Source: Elysia crispata
Taxonomy: Eukaryota > Mollusca > Gastropoda > Plakobranchidae
NCBI GenBank assembly: GCA_033675545.1
Contig: JAWDGP010000462.1
Span: 55,001 to 119,000, forward strand
Direction: 5' to 3'
Length of the DNA stretch: 64,000 nt
In this document: in pieces, positions 1 through 15,400 of the stretch
Numbering within the stretch: position 1 is the first letter of the stretch
How the letters are laid out: each line of letters begins with the position of its first letter
The notes under the pieces: model-generated
The model's input: the letters and a program-made list of their open reading frames with translations, nothing else
Databases searched by the model: none
What the model was told of the DNA's origin: nothing
Program-made: the position numbers and the translations under genes

Positions 1-1850
1 CTCTAGGCCTACTTAATGTTTTAATGGTCAAGTCAAGCGTCTTTTGCGTTTTATTTTTACCTTTTAGTTGGCTTTTAGGTTTATTCTTTATAATGTATAA
101 AATATCCATAAACTTAAAAATCATAAAAATCAACTTTTTGTGCTTTTGTAACTATGTAGGCCTATTTTATTGTGGTATCCTTGTTTGTTTGTTTGTTTTG
201 TTTTTTTTCCCCTTATATTTTACAAATCCAAGAGCGACGCACGTACAATCTAGGTGTGAAACCCAATACGTCAGACAACGATTCCACGAAAATGAATTAC
301 CATATCTATCAAGACGGTACGAGTTCAGGACTTCCTAGACCTAAAGAAGTGGAGAGATATCAGACGTCATTCCGGAGAGCTTGATATCTTGACCTTCTCG
401 GAAGTTAACCGGAAGTCCGACAGCGCTTGATTAATGAAAAATAACTTAATGAAAGAGTAATATCTTACAAAGACTGAAGTTTGACATACATTGTAATATG
501 AAAAGAGATTTAAAACCAAATATGTGTAGGGACGGAAGAAAGCTTGAAATTTCCGCTTTATAGCTGCTCTTATTTCAAACTTTTATATTGTTTCAGAAGT
601 AAAAGCGCATTTAAAAAAGTGAGGATTTCAACCGTCTTGAGGAAAATGACATTTTCTAAAGTAGTCGTCTGCCACAAAAAGTCTCACTTTGAGGTGTCAC
701 TACACATTTATCGTTCCGGGAGGGGAAGATGAGACTCTTGATTACGCGCAGCAACCAAATAATAGAGGTCATGACATTCGTAAAAACATAAAAATTATAG
801 AGAGAATAATATTTCAGCGGTCAAAACATTTTTTATCACATTCGATCAAATATAATTATGTGTACATTGCAGGTCAAAGTGGGATAATCGTCGAGTTTTG
901 TAATTATAATAATTGTAATGCTACAAATTACGATATACTCTGTATAAAGAAATTTCTCAGGAAAACTTAGTGGAAGTTGAACTTTACAAAGAATTTCATA
1001 TTTCCGGCGGACGCCATGAATATCTTTATTTGATTTTTTTTACAACTCTTTATTGTTTTTCCCCATTTTTGTTGTTTTTATCCTATGTTTTACTTACTTG
1101 AATATTCAGTATTATTTTACAATTAGCGAAATCATGATTATCCGTTTCTTGTCAGTTCTGGTTGGATATTTTTCTTTCTTTCTCCTAAACAACTTAAGAC
1201 TCGTCTTACTCGATACCGCAAAAATAACTTTCATTTCGCGTGCGCCTCGCGGTAGATTTGTATGACTTTAACAATAGATGCAACCACCCTGATCTTCAGA
1301 AGTTACAACTGAAACAATTCGTAAATCGCTCCGCATTCTCTCTGCTCAAGATCTTTGCCCGAAGCTGGCGCAATAGTTATAATTACTCTGAACTTTACTT
1401 TTGTTTTCGATTGCTTTAATGGCACCTCAGGGTCCAGGTTATCGTCAGGGCAAAGCTTAAATATAATGGGCGCGCAGGACTAGGGTTAACCTATTCATGA
1501 ATCACGTGACGTATCGCTTTTGGGATCGGACGGGTCTTGCAGCGCGGCCATGGGGTCCTCGCCCCGAAAATACGTGCTCACAAAACATTCTCGTGTTCAG
1601 CTTGTCCGGTTTTAAGTCACTCTTGCAACCTCGTGACTTTCACTGATTGGTGGACTTTAGTCTAAGCGATCTTATCACAGATTAAACAGCTCAAAATCTA
1701 AATACATACACTGCATCGTATTGATTTATTCCATTTAGCTCTTTTTTTTTCCGCTACTAGTTAGCTTTAAACAATGGTTTGAAAAATGATTATGGAGACA
1801 ACATGTGAGCACATGGTTTGAACGGAAAAAAGTGAGAGATTGCCCCCCAG
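1..1850. other. Intergenic region, no gene recognised
   Basis: No reading frame here looks like a conserved protein, and the open frames are short and AT-biased. A somewhat GC-richer patch at about 1,460-1,640 contains a CACGTGAC E-box-like word and several CpGs, but nothing shows that it is a promoter. No terminal repeats or tRNA-like boxes were seen. Confidence 0.5.
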
Positions 1851-2743
1851 GCCAAAAAAGCCGCAGCCCTAGAATTCATCGACTCGTACCCGGCAGAGTA
1901 CGTACGATGCTACATCGACGGCTCGGCAATGGAGAGCACCTCTGACGGTGGTTACGGAGTCTACATAGAGTGGAAATTCGAAGAAGCGACCCGAACGTCC
2001 GGCCCAGTGAGTCGGAGGACATGCAGCTACGAATGCGAAAAAGCGGCACTGCACGCGTGCATCAGCATACTGAAGGAACGGCATGACCGAGGAAACCCGC
2101 TCCATGGGGTCGCAATCCTCTGTGACTGCCGTAGCTTAGTGCAAAATCTTGGCGGCTTTAACCCCACTAGTATGGGCGACATACTGAGTACAATGGAACA
2201 GCTCCGACAGGCAGGTGTCCGGATCATCTGCCAGAGGATCCCATCTCACGTAGGGATCCACGGAAACGAGGTTGCCGACGAGCTAGCAAACGCTGGCCGA
2301 TTACAGCCCCAACCTACAGTCCCGGCAACCCTGGCTCACGTCTCGTCCCTATTGCGAGGGGAAACGGCGAAAAGGTGGAGAGCGGCGATCGAAGGGAATG
2401 ATGACTCAAGGCTGGCTGAGCTTTATGAGGCTCGCGAGGTGATGATTATTGCGCTCACCTTCCGCGAGGTGACGCCGTACAAGTGTTTCGTATGCGCGTA
2501 AACCACGCACTGGTCTTAGCCAGCATGTCAAAGAGAGGTTGGAGTCAATCCGCGTCTTGCCGTCTGTGCGAAAACCGAGTCGAGGACGTCGACCACGTAC
2601 TGTTCAATTGCCCAACAGTGGAGGACTGCCGAAGTCCCGGCTGGGGGTGCCAGGACCGAAGTCAGGTCCTCTGGGCAGGGCGATCCGTGGTCGTGGAAGC
2701 GGCGAAGTTGGTGAGGGTCTTTTTGAAAAGAACAAGAGAATAA
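1851..2743 (+). mobile_element. Non-LTR retrotransposon 3' fragment: RNase H domain plus Cys-His knuckle
   Basis: The frame is open from 1851 to a stop at 2501 and encodes an RNase H domain. It has YIDGSA (first catalytic Asp), a Glu in YECEKAALHA, Asp in CDCRS, and the end motif IPSHVGIHGNEVADELA. A second frame from about 2483 to 2743 continues with VNHALVLASM and a C-x2-C...H-x4-C knuckle (CRLCE, DVDHVLFNCP), usual at the ORF2 end of RNase-H-bearing non-LTR elements. The two parts are offset by a frameshift near 2,480. The endonuclease and reverse transcriptase are missing, so this is a 5'-truncated dead copy. It is clearly GC-richer than its AT-rich surroundings. The clade (I, R1, Jockey-like or other) cannot be set from this fragment. 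Confidence 0.85.
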
Positions 2744-3060
2744 GGCGGCTAGAAGCGCAGGGGCAGTCCGACCGGTGTGATCTGCAGAGATTCAGCCCCT
2801 GGCCAGGAGATTTGCCGCACAAGACGAGCAACCATCTCCGAAACGGCCTCGGGTACTCGCCGCATAGCACTGGGGGCACCCTGCGCGTCGACGCCGCACG
2901 GGTTTTCAAACGGCGGGCAAACAAGTAATGTAGCTGGACATTACTAGACGCGCAAAGGGCAGTCCGACTAGCCCGGACGTCAGATTGCATTGAGAAAGCG
3001 ACTGGCTTCTTCTCCGAGATGGGAAGAGAAGAAGTCTGTCTTTCGGAATGTGGGATTCTA
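2744..3060 (+). other. GC-rich tail, probable 3' UTR of the retrotransposon fragment
   Basis: GC-rich sequence continues from the knuckle frame to about 3,010, then returns abruptly to AT/T-rich DNA. It has no convincing protein homology. Its composition and position make it the likely 3' untranslated part of the same retroelement. No poly(A) tail or clear target-site duplication was identified. Confidence 0.4.
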
Positions 3061-3661
3061 CCTCTGATTGTTTATTGTTTTTTTTTGTTTTGCTTTTGTT
3101 TGAATGAACTTTCTCTACATGGCGCCTTCAAATGGACAGAGATTATGAAATTCATAACACGAAAAATTTTTTTTTTAATTTTATCACTTGAATACCGCTT
3201 TTTAAAGACCGCTTTGCCGGTAATTATTAAATACATGTATCTCATATTCTTATGTAATAAATACCAGTGTTTGCTGCTAAAGATAGTGAAGAGTTTACGG
3301 CCGTGTAACCATGTGTTTCTAAGGAGAAAGTGACATCATAACTTTTCTCCCTATCAGGAGCCGCACTTGTGATTATTTCACTCGAACCATTTTTTTTCCT
3401 TTCCAAGTAATTTACATCCTTGTTGGTGGAAAAAAAAACCAAGTAAATAAAAAATTGGGAAATCCGCATATCCCGTACTTTCAAAATCTATTTTAAGATC
3501 CTTTTTAGAGGATTATGAATTCCCGCAAAAAGTGCCTAAAGGTGCACAGCCTTTCGGAGATTCTTAACTTCACATAGGCTACATTTAAACCTACATCAAT
3601 TAAGGAATCTACATAAATGTGGATTTCACAAAGTTAGCTATCCTTATTCATAGTTGTTGTT

Positions 3662-4242
<581 letters not shown>

Positions 4243-4791
4243 CGAACAACACAAACGATGCCATTGCCGCAAATCAAAGTTCGACAATTCCCCCTAGCTT
4301 AGAATAGGAAGAGACTAAAATAGAAAGTATCCGAGCAAAACAATCATGGCGGCAAATTTGTAGTCTATCAAAACTGATGACTGGGGCTATTTCATTACTT
4401 TGGAAGGTAATTAATTAATTCAGGGATTATGAATCTAGACACAAAATCTATGCATATCACTATGCTCCTATTTTAATAAGAATAAGGCTGCAACAGTCAC
4501 TTAGAAATGTTTGTCATGGTGCAGTACAACGGTTCTAAATCTAATCTAATTCTAGATCTAGATCTAGATAGGTCTCTATTGAGAGTGTTTTTACTAATGG
4601 TCCCACACCTTAAACGTCTCAAACATGAAAATTTTCTGATTAATTTCTTGTTCATAACTCGAATTCGATGATCAGTTTTGTCACATAATGATAAGTTAAC
4701 TGGGAATAACTTCTGAATGGATATGGTACTGAAGGGGGGATTTGTAATTGTTTTATAAATAGGGCCACTATAGAACTTATTAACCATTTAA

Positions 4792-5088
4792 CCGCTTCGT
4801 GACAGAGTTATTTTCAGTCGCCATGAGGGAGCTTATTCTTAAAATTGAAGAGTGGTATAAATTGAATATTTTCAACATTGATGATTTGATTATTAAATCG
4901 GATTTTAAATAGCTTTGCATTTAGTGCCTCGTTTACGCAGTTAAAAACACGGCGTACATTGTACATCAAAGGGCCATGGGGAATGGCGAAATTGGTAGAT
5001 TTGAGGATGTATAGCGTATGTGGGCTAGGCATCTTGTCACGAAAAGTCAAACTTGTTGTCGTACGTTAGGCTGTATGTCAGGAAGTGG
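4792..5088. mobile_element. Short TTAA-flanked MITE (piggyBac-like)
   Basis: A 297-bp segment is bounded by imperfect inverted repeats: CCGCTTCGTGACA at the left, and GTCAGGAAGTGG at the right, which reads CCACTTCCTGACA in reverse complement (11 of 13 match). It is flanked on both sides by TTAA (4788-4791 and 5089-5092), the target-site duplication of piggyBac transposases. It has no coding capacity. The assignment to piggyBac rests on the TTAA sites only. Confidence 0.6.
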
Positions 5089-5092
5089 TTAA

Positions 5093-6390
5093 ATTAAAGC
5101 CTCAAGCAAATGTAAATCATTTTCTAACAAAGAATCAGGCCTACCAATAAAATAATCTATGTCACTATATATCCCATATTGAATCTTAATATACTAAACC
5201 AACGTACCCAATTTGAAGTCCCACCGTTAACTAGTATTAAGTGATTTGGCAAAGTTGTACACATTTTTGGAAATTTGCAGATATCTGTCCTTCTGCCCTG
5301 GAGAACTAATCCTTATTTCTTAGTGGTATTTTTTTGGCATAGATCAATTCATTTTTGGTAATGAACTGAAAGTCCTTGAGATTGGCACAAATGCACACAA
5401 AAAGGAAAAAAATCACATGCGTTAAACTACAATTTCTACATCACTTTTGTAGTCAGAAGTGTGTGTATGCCCTTGGTCTGCAGTTGGTGGAGGCTAGCAG
5501 CCCAGTTCAAGAGTAAGTGGAGCAGGCAGATACAATTTTTATGCAAAAGCATGGGGATTGGTATACAGAACTGGGACAAACATCAGGAAATGTTGCAACA
5601 AAAAAATGCTTGAAATTATATCTTTAATAGTATTTATTTGCGACAAATAAAACCTTCATATTCGTGTTCAGCATATCAAATTCCTTAAGAAACATGCACT
5701 TTTAAAGCTTTAGGAAAGTTTGGCCTATATCTGAAAATTTACCCACTTTTTTTTGCTCTATCCTCTGATCCAGAATGAGAATACTTCAATTCGAGATAAT
5801 CGTGGGGTTATACTGAAATTCGATATCAAGAAAGTTTCAATATATGTAAACGATCACTAGAATCTAGATCAGTAGAGAGAGAATAGTTCTAATTTTAATA
5901 GGCCTACACTGTGCAGCACTCTTGCATAGCAGACTCCCCAAGCATCCATGTGTGCTTTAGAAGAGAATCATCAAGCACCCCTACTCCAATTCTTTTCTCT
6001 CACAGAATATTTTCTTTTGAAGACTTAAAAAAGTAGTGGAATAGAATAATGCGGTAAGAAAGGTTTAGCGTATCTGTGTAAATTGTAAAGTAATACAATA
6101 CCACATTCAACATTGTGCTGTACAATGGCTGAGTTAGAATGTAGACAGCCAATTTAGAGCCTTTACTTGACAAACGAAAGAGGGTTGTATTGAGGTTAGG
6201 TCTACTTTCCAATGGAAGCTGTCACGTGCACCAACTAAGTCATGCTGCATACGCAACATGTTTTCACATACTGTAACTGTGTAAGTACAAGGGCTTTTAC
6301 TGATTCAATACTCAGTAGTCATTTCTAGTTAAATCCTTAAACAGCACAAGGAAATATTCACTCACATAATTTATTTTTCTTCTGCATTAC
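5093..6390. other. Upstream region of FANCJ, no gene recognised
   Basis: No conserved open frame is visible. A plausible splice acceptor (CTGCATTACAG, ending at 6392) lies about 30 bp before the FANCJ start codon, so at least one non-coding 5' exon probably lies in this stretch or further upstream. It could not be placed. Confidence 0.4.
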
Positions 6391-6422
6391 AGTATTGGTT
6401 TGGTGCTAATAACTGACTCATC

Positions 6423-9400
6423 ATGAGTCATCAGGAATACAAGATCTCTGGAGTCTCGGTGCAGTTTCCTTGCAAGCCATACCCATCTCAGTTTAGCATG
6501 ATGGACAAAGTAAGTCTTCAAATTCATATATATATATATATATATACACTCTTTAGAAAAGCTCGGAATTGAATGAACGGGAGTTATAGCTTAAGCACTG
6601 TGAATCGTGATGAGTAGATTGGATGCAAGTTATCTTTATGATAATTTGTCAACTTATAAGGGACTTCATTTGCTGCATCTTCTTTCAAATTAGGAATTCT
6701 ACTAAGAGAAAAAAAGCACTCTTTTACCAGTCTTTATGGAGAAAAAAGGCTGAATGAGATGAATTATATAAAAGTCAAGTCAACCCATGTTTGAAGAATA
6801 AAATGAAAGAAATAGAGTTTTAAAAAAAAAAACGAGAGAAAAATAGTCATTATTTGTTAAAAGCCTGGAAACTGTTTGAGTGTTTTTTGAATAAACCATA
6901 ATTTTAGATATTGCTTTTGGAAATTCATATAACCTTATAGTGCCATTGGATGAGTAATTTTAGGCATTGATATTTATAAAAATGTTATATAGACATTTTA
7001 TGAGTTTATCAAATATTTTTTATTTGTATTAAGATCCTTAAAGGACTTGAACGCCGCCAGAACTGTTTGCTTGAAAGTCCAACTGGAAGTGGAAAAAGTT
7101 TGGCTCTCTTATGCTCCGCCTTGGCCTGGCAAGCAGCAGAGAAAGGTAAAGCCAGAATAATGGTTTCAGTTGTTAGATTTACCAAAGTCCAAGTCTTAGA
7201 ACTCAGATGCTCTCAACATAACTAAACTTCATATGACATAAGGTTAATTTACTTGCAAACCAATCTTGGCCATGATGATTTTTACCGAAAAAAACAATAA
7301 TGATTTCATGAATTAAAAAAAAAATTAACATTATGTTAAAAGACATATATCAATGATGATATAATACTTTACATTTCTGAAGAGATGTTCTTGTTCTAGT
7401 TTTTGATGAACCAATTATGAATGTTTCACAAATGAAATATTTCCAAAATATGATTGTAGGCCTATCCTTTCTTTTTTTTAAGCCACTCATTGCAATGATA
7501 ATAGTACAGGACATTTTCCATGTAAACTTGTGTGTGGTAGCTAAAGAGAAAGAGTGGCTTTCACAAATCTTTTTTTTTTATACGTATCTTTTAAAGGAAT
7601 CTTTTTTCCTCATCTTTTTGTCGCATCCTGATATGCTTTGTTGTTTTCTTTAATTTTCAGCCAAGAGAGATTTAGAGGATGTCCAGGATTTTGAGAAAGG
7701 TATTAATGGTTGGTTTCCCTGCTGTAGGTAAAGAATTATCACAATGAATAGGTTATGCCTCATGTCAAGCAGAGACCTAAAATGTTTTCTTTGGAAACCA
7801 AAAAAACAAATCTCACATCACTTTGAGGCTTTCTCCTTAATTTCCTTTTGATTTAACCTCTTGATTTGTGTGCATGATTTTATGCACTGATGTTTAGTGT
7901 GAAATTTATTATTTAGTGTAAAGAATAGTGAAAATTATCAATAAGTAAAAGCATAAATGAATTCAGGCTGTAAATTTTATGAACCTTTCAAAATATCTAA
8001 GGAAGCTGGGTTTATTTTTGCCCCACAGTTTTCTGATGATCTAAGGCCTGATAGAGCTAAAAAAAGAAAGCTGTACTATCTTGATATTTTTCAGAGGGGC
8101 TATACTTATGTTTTTTATGAACTTAATACATGTGTCGGATGTATGAATTTTATATACCCATGTCAATCTGGGTCACTACTAAGTTAGCCGTTACCAGTGG
8201 TTTGCTGAAATACAGTCTCATGCCTCACTTTCCTCAACCTCTGTTTTTGGAAGATGACAAATTAAGAAAGATAAGGCTTGTATAAAGTAATTCCACCAGT
8301 CAAACTATAGTTGATTTATTGATGTAGAGGATTGCTAGATTTTAGGACCTTAGTGCCACTTAAACATGTTTCAGCTTCATGTAAAAATTTGCTGTATTAC
8401 TGTATTTTCAATATAAATAAGAACGCCTTTCTGTTTATCTGCAGCACAATACACTTGTGCCTGTCACCTGGAAAAAGGCAAGGCAGATCCTCCTTCAGCC
8501 AATGCTACTCCAAAAGCATCAGATGAGAAGAAAGAAGCAGAGAAATCTTGTGACCAAGACTCACACATTCGATCAAATTTTGGATGGCCAACATTTGGTA
8601 ATTTAATCTATTATTTTATTTGGAAGACTTAAAATGGCTCCAACACAGATTGCCAGTTGTCATGCAAATCTCTTTATCAAGAATCTGAAAAATTGTTTAA
8701 ACCTCCTCTGAGCTCATTCAGAGGTGACTTTCTTATACATGAAGTTTAAACAGAAAAGAAAGGTGTTTGTTTTTGTTTATCCTTAAAGAATTAAGCATTC
8801 TCCCTCGTTTGTATTTTTTCATCTTAAGCTTTCAAAAATGCATGGTTGTAAATTTGATATGTTATGTGAATTATTTATGAATTGTCACTCATTTACAACC
8901 TCCAAAAAACGTGTCTTATTGTATTGGTGTAGTCTTAATGTATCAAAATTTTTTTTTGCTTTTCATTTTTTTTGGATAAGGGTTATGCTGATGATATTTA
9001 TTTAATTCATTTGGCTTCTATTTTGCTGATAAGGAATATCATTGCTTTTCAGAATTCCAGGACAAAGATGACGATGATGATTTTAAGACAGATGAAAAAG
9101 GCCTCAATGTGCCAGTAAGCAAGGTTTTGCTCTGTAATTTCCTGTAAAAATCATTGATTGTTAGACAAACCTAAGCACTATAGCTATGGTAGTTGCCCTA
9201 AAATATACTGTGCTTATTTACAATTGGAAAAAAAATTTTTGCAAGGATAGATTTAAGATTGCAGGTCCATTGATTCTGATCATAAAATCTAGGCATGATT
9301 AAGTTTATGATAGTTTGCCTTCACTCCTATCACATTACTATTCATAACAAAACTATTTTAATCCAAAAGGTTGTCTTTCCAACTTATCCTGTTTGAGATT

Positions 9401-12400
9401 ATCTATGTGTGATTGAAATAAAAAAATTTTGAAATACATTTGAAAGTTCAAATTTGTTGATATTATTCAGATATCTTTCTTACTTTTGTTATGATGTAAA
9501 CTGAGATTTAGAAATTTTGATAGTTGCTTTAAGGAAGAGAGATCATAGTACTAAATTATCTTTGTTTACATTGACTCTTGACAATGGTCATTGTTGAAAG
9601 AAGTATAAAACATTTCAGTATGACTTTTTTCTCTTTTCATGGCCTTATTAATTTAATCTCTGTGGTCTTTTTGTCCCTCTTATATGATCAAAACAGAACA
9701 ACAAGAAAAGTCCCCGGAGCCACATTTCTATATCTTATGAAGATGAAAAGCTGGAGAACGAGGCCCCAAAATGCTGTGATCAGTGTGAATGCGATGCTGC
9801 TGACAGGGACGGAAAAGTCAAAACTAAGTGTGTACACAAGTATCCTGTATTTCTTTATAACAGTTACTGTTTCCCAGATACAAATCAGGTTGAATTCTGT
9901 AAATAAAAAAATAATATTTACACTGCTCAGATTCCAGGCAGGACCCTCACAAGTATCCTGTGGTATTTCATTTGTAAAGAAGCGGCCTGAAATTTAATTT
10001 TTAGAGACTGGGTGCTTCTAAAAACAAATTATATAATCTCTAATAAGATGTAAGGAGACTTTATACTTTGTGCGTATATGTCATTGGTCTAAAAGAGAAT
10101 ATTAAATTTGCATATTTGATTCTCAAGTACATTTCCTAAGGCATTATAAAGATTACAGTAGTATCAAGTTAACCTATTTCTTTGAAAGGATGTTCAATGT
10201 TTCAACGATTGTTTTCTTGGTTTCAAGTTGTGGAACAAAAAGATTGTATCCAATTTCGTGAAAGTCTTTTCATGTGTAGGATGCTTTTGAAAATACCAAA
10301 ACATCTTGTTTTAATTTCTTTCTAGTTTCCACAGTCTTTGATAAATTTCTATCAAACAGCAAAATATATGTTGTCAATATTGATTAAATAACCAAAGAAA
10401 TGTTGTCCAATAATCTTGCATGTTTTTCACATTCAGGATTCCCAAGATTTTTTTTGGAACGAGAACCCACAAGCAAGTCGCCCAGATTGTGAGAGAACTA
10501 AGGAAAACTGGATATAGTGATAGCAAGTAAAAAAAAAAACTTAGCTTTTAGCCTCTCTTAATATTTTTCTACATCTCTGTTTATTTTATTTTCTTCCGGC
10601 TTTGCAAAAGATGCGTAAAAATGTCGTCTTGTTCATTTGTTTCACACTGAGGCTGCTATGATTTTGTGATATTGTGGAGTGGTTCACCATTGACACTTAA
10701 TGCGAAATATTGGATACCGAAAAGTATAATAGCACGTTTATGTGAAATCCAAAACTGGTCTAATCATGATGTTGCACATTAAAGTACGATATGTGATAAG
10801 TTTTTTTTAACATAGTGGTTTCAAGCTCTATTACAAATTACTGTCCATCTTTGCTGAAGATGTGGTAAAGCAGTTGAATGCGTCGCATGCTTCTGTGCTG
10901 ATAAAACAAGTTAACTCACAAATTGATATCGTACACAATTGCATACCAGTTATATATGTGAGTTACAGTAGCTAAGGTAGGCAAATCAGTTGCAAGTCTT
11001 GATTTAAACTCCCTGATAGAGTAAGCATATGGTTTCTCTTTGTCATCAGTGAGACAACAACAAAAAAACCAACACCAAAAATCTCAAAATGCTCCACTCT
11101 AAAATCAGAGTATCTTGCTGTTATTTAATTCTTTTTCTTCCTTTTCGTCTTGGAGAATGACCATCCTTGGAAGTCGAGAGCATACGTGTATTCACCCTCA
11201 AGTTTCAAAGATGAAAAACAAAAACGATGGATGCAAAGAACTTTTAAATGTAAACACTGAACTTTATTAAAATTATTCAAGTTACTCCATTAGAATATTT
11301 GTAATCTAAGTCTTAAAAATACTATGCAACTTTGATAGTGGAGGATAAATTAAGTTTGAAAAGTATTAGAAGGAAAATAGATTAAATTTCACTTTGTAAT
11401 GTGTCATAGCACAGCAATATTAAAACTTAAGACAAGGATAAATGTAGACCTCACACGGAGGCAGAAAGGGATGTGAATAAAATCAGATCCCGTTTACATT
11501 CATGCAAGTTCTTTAAACCACAAAGTGGTAATACTTTAATAATAATAATATGCTAACTTTTGTATGCTTTTAATCACCTTATGAGATTAAGGTGTGCATC
11601 CCTGAAGACCTCATGTCATAGTCAACGACACATTTTTTTTATAATTAAGAAAGGAATAGGTATATGAGCCATCACTAGTCTTAGTAAAGTCAATTTCTAA
11701 GTTTAAGAATTGTCTTTAATTTTTGTTGTTTGTGTTTAACCATGAATGATGCATTGAACAATACCACTTGCACAATCTGTCTGGTTCACTCACATGACAT
11801 AGAAGAAGATGAATTATCTAAAATAAGGCTCGACAAGAATTTCTACCTTTTTGGCTTCAGGACCAAGGTGGATGCAGGTTCAAGGATGCCACACCGCGGA
11901 TGACCTCTCAGAGAATCATCAAGGACATGGGTCTGAATACAGCTTGGGACCTTGAAGATCTAGTTGCGCTTTGCAAGGCAAAAAGAGTGAGACTTTGACA
12001 AATTATTTTTCATACTAAGGTGGCTACTTGAATCATACTTCAATATTAGGACAAATTTAACGAGGGCTTTATTGCATGCCATAGGCAGTAAGAAAGCAGA
12101 TCTGTTTTTAAAGTAAGGCACTGCGGATGAGTCAATCAAAGATTGTCCATACTTTTTTTTTAACTAAAGTCTCCCTCTTTTAAAAATAAGCTTTTTTCCT
12201 GGTTGCTTTGAAATAAAATATGTCTAGACAAAAAAAATAACTTTACTTAAATATCTGCACCTTTTTGGAGAATATGGCGAGGACATCTTATCAATCAAAA
12301 TGTTTGATTTTTGCCTGAAAGTGTGGTTATCTCACAATTAACCTTATTTTAAGTGTCAAAATTTTTCATTTGCTTTTAAATCAAAGGGAAAACAGAAGCA

Positions 12401-15400
12401 AGACTGATTTTTAGTTTGCAAGATGCAGATTATGTTAATATACATCATGATTTTATGAGTTTATTGCATTGGTTGTTTTTTTTTTAGCCAAAATTAAATG
12501 CAAATTCCAACATTTCATAAAGCCTAAATCTTGATTAATGCTCTGCTTTATACACTTCAGGCCTGTCCTTATTTCCTGTCTCGAGGGTTGAAGGATGACT
12601 CGGATATCATCATTTGTCCATACAACTATCTGGTTGATCCTATGATCAGAGAAGCTGTGAGTGCATTCAGAAGCTTTGAGCTGCGTGGTCAATAATCTAT
12701 TCTGGAAAAATACAGTGGTGTCTTGTTCAGGTCATGCCTTGTAACTAATAAGTCCTTCAAAAGCCTACAATTTGTAACTTCCTTGAAAAACAAATTTTGT
12801 GTATCTCTTTTGAGACAAAAGAACAAATCTGGTTTATCACCTTTACCAAAAAAAAACAAATTTGATTTTATCTCATCAACTCACTAAAAAGCCAGTTTGG
12901 CTTATCTCATTTTTCGCTAGAGAACTCATTTGGTGAATCTTATTTACTTTTTGCTAAACTGCCGTTTGTGTTCCCCTGTTTAAGATGATGATCAATATTA
13001 AGGGCCATATAATCATCTTGGATGAGGCCCACAACATTGAGGACTCTGCTCGTGAGGCTGCCAGCCAGAGTGTGAACCAGGACAGCATCCTTAAGGGAAT
13101 CAAGGACATCGACGACCTGAGTGAGTTAGATCAGGATTTCCCTAGTCTGTCTGGTCCGTGTCAAACATGATTAGCTTGTTTTGATCATTTGTGAAACAAG
13201 AAAAGTCAACACACTTAATAATTTGTAATTTGTGTGAAAAGAAAAAAAAAGTGTACTTGGTAAAAATTTGACGTCCATCAGTATTATTTTTAAATAATAT
13301 GTATACTCGTTAGCATGAATGCCTCTGAATTCCAAATTCTGGAATTTGATAGGCAGTTTTCTATTTTTTTTTGGTTCATTTTAAGAAAAATCCAAACATT
13401 ACAACATTTTACCCTTATTAGCAATATTGTTGCTATCCTATATCTAATATTTGCAGAAAACTTAACACATTTTCATAAAACATTGACTTTGCATATAAAA
13501 TATTTATGATTTTTTAATGATATTTGACTTTCTATGAAGTAATGTGTTTTTGCATTCTTTAGTCCAGTGGCAGATTTTTTTCATTATAATTTTTAAAAAA
13601 AATTTTGCCCAATATAACTGCAAACTGTTTTTTAAACAAATATCTGCATGGTTTCCTTACATTTGGACAAGCAAAGTACAGATAACTTTTTCATACATTC
13701 GAAAATGATCTTAACTTTTCAATTTCAGTTGAACAGGGAATAAACTTTGCTGATCATTCCAAACTTCGTTCCATGGTAAGTTTAATTTTGCTTTGAAATT
13801 CAGTGAAAGTATGAAAAGTGGAACAGAAAATCCCTATTTAATTTTTTTTTGTTCTGAAATTCTGAATATTTCTTGCCTCAAACAAATATGGAACTTTAGT
13901 AGAGAAATCAGTTGTCCTGGACTAGCACTTGATGATGATGATAGGTTAAGTAGGTGGTTTCCAGTGACTGCACCATTTTAGGCTTTCAAGGATTTCAGTC
14001 ATCCTGGTTGCTGAATGATGGAAAAGGGTGACTTGAAAAATTGTAAAATAGCCTTTACCCTTAGCATGCCCCATGATGATAAAAGATCAAGCAAGGAAAC
14101 ACTAGGCTTTTCAGAAGGTTGCAGCATAACTTTTAAGTTTTTTCAATAAAAACTTTTGTTTCAACTTGCTAGAAAATATTCAGTGACAAAACGGACCGAT
14201 AGTAATATTCTTCTAATTAACCAGATGCAGCATTTCTTAGAGTTAATTTCTAAAGCCTCTGCGTTGTACTCTATTCTATTAGTCTCGGTATGCTTGATGC
14301 TATGACAACTTCTCCGTGCTTTGATACATATATGTGAGATGGTCTGGGATTTTCAGGTTCATGTTGGAAATTACTGTTTTGAGGTATTGGGCTTCAAACA
14401 TAAAAAAAATCAGTTTTTCAGGGTTTCCCACTTTTTAGCTTTTTATGAACTATCAACCATTTTTTTATTTTGCTAAAAAGTGTCAAAGCCCAAAAGAAAC
14501 TTTAAATATGATGTATGGTGTTTTTGTTAAGATAACTATAACCCTGCATGAAAACTTCCCCTAACTTTAAACACATTTTTCTCAGTTTCTCATTCCCCAG
14601 CCTTGTGTTAAGTTTTGGGCCATATCTCAGCCAAATACTAATATATTCTAAAAATTTCAACTGTTTTATGCAGGGAATCAGTTGGCTTTTAAAAAATAAG
14701 GAAATCACAATTTATCCAAACTAGTTATTGAGCCTGAAAATTGTAGGCCACTTCACATATATATTTATATATTATTTTGTTTATTTGATTTTCATCAGCT
14801 GAAGAATCTGGACAGTTTTATTGATGAGAACAAAGGTAGACTGGAGCAAAAGGACTTTGATAAGTCGTACAGAATCTGGCCTGGCTTCCATATCGTGGCA
14901 CAGCTGGAGAACCTAGGCCTCGGTCCGAAGTTTTATCCAGACTTAAAGGTAGTATTAAAGAAAGCTAAAGGCAAATGATTGGTTTTCAAAAACTCTTGTG
15001 TTTCGGTATGAAAAGTAGAATGTTTTTACCATTTCAATATCTAAGTGTGAAGATCACCTTCAATGTCTTGCTTGAATTGTCCCTGTGCTTTCTATCAGGA
15101 AACATCAGCGTGCCTGAATGATTTTAAAAGGTGGTTGCCTGTAACTTCAGCCTTGAAATTTTGGTGTATGATTATAAAGCAACATTTTTTTGCTTAACAG
15201 GCATACAAAGGTTCCTTTTTAAGAAGCTAAAGTTATTTTTACATTTAGAATATTGATATTGTTTATTTACTTATTTTAATGTGTATTGTTCAGTGTTTTT
15301 TTTTACTATTAACTAACTTTCAACCTTCAAAAGTAAGCAGAGAAAGTATATGTTGGTGGGCGTGCACTTTTTGTTCAGTTGTAGCCAGTGTGTCACATAC

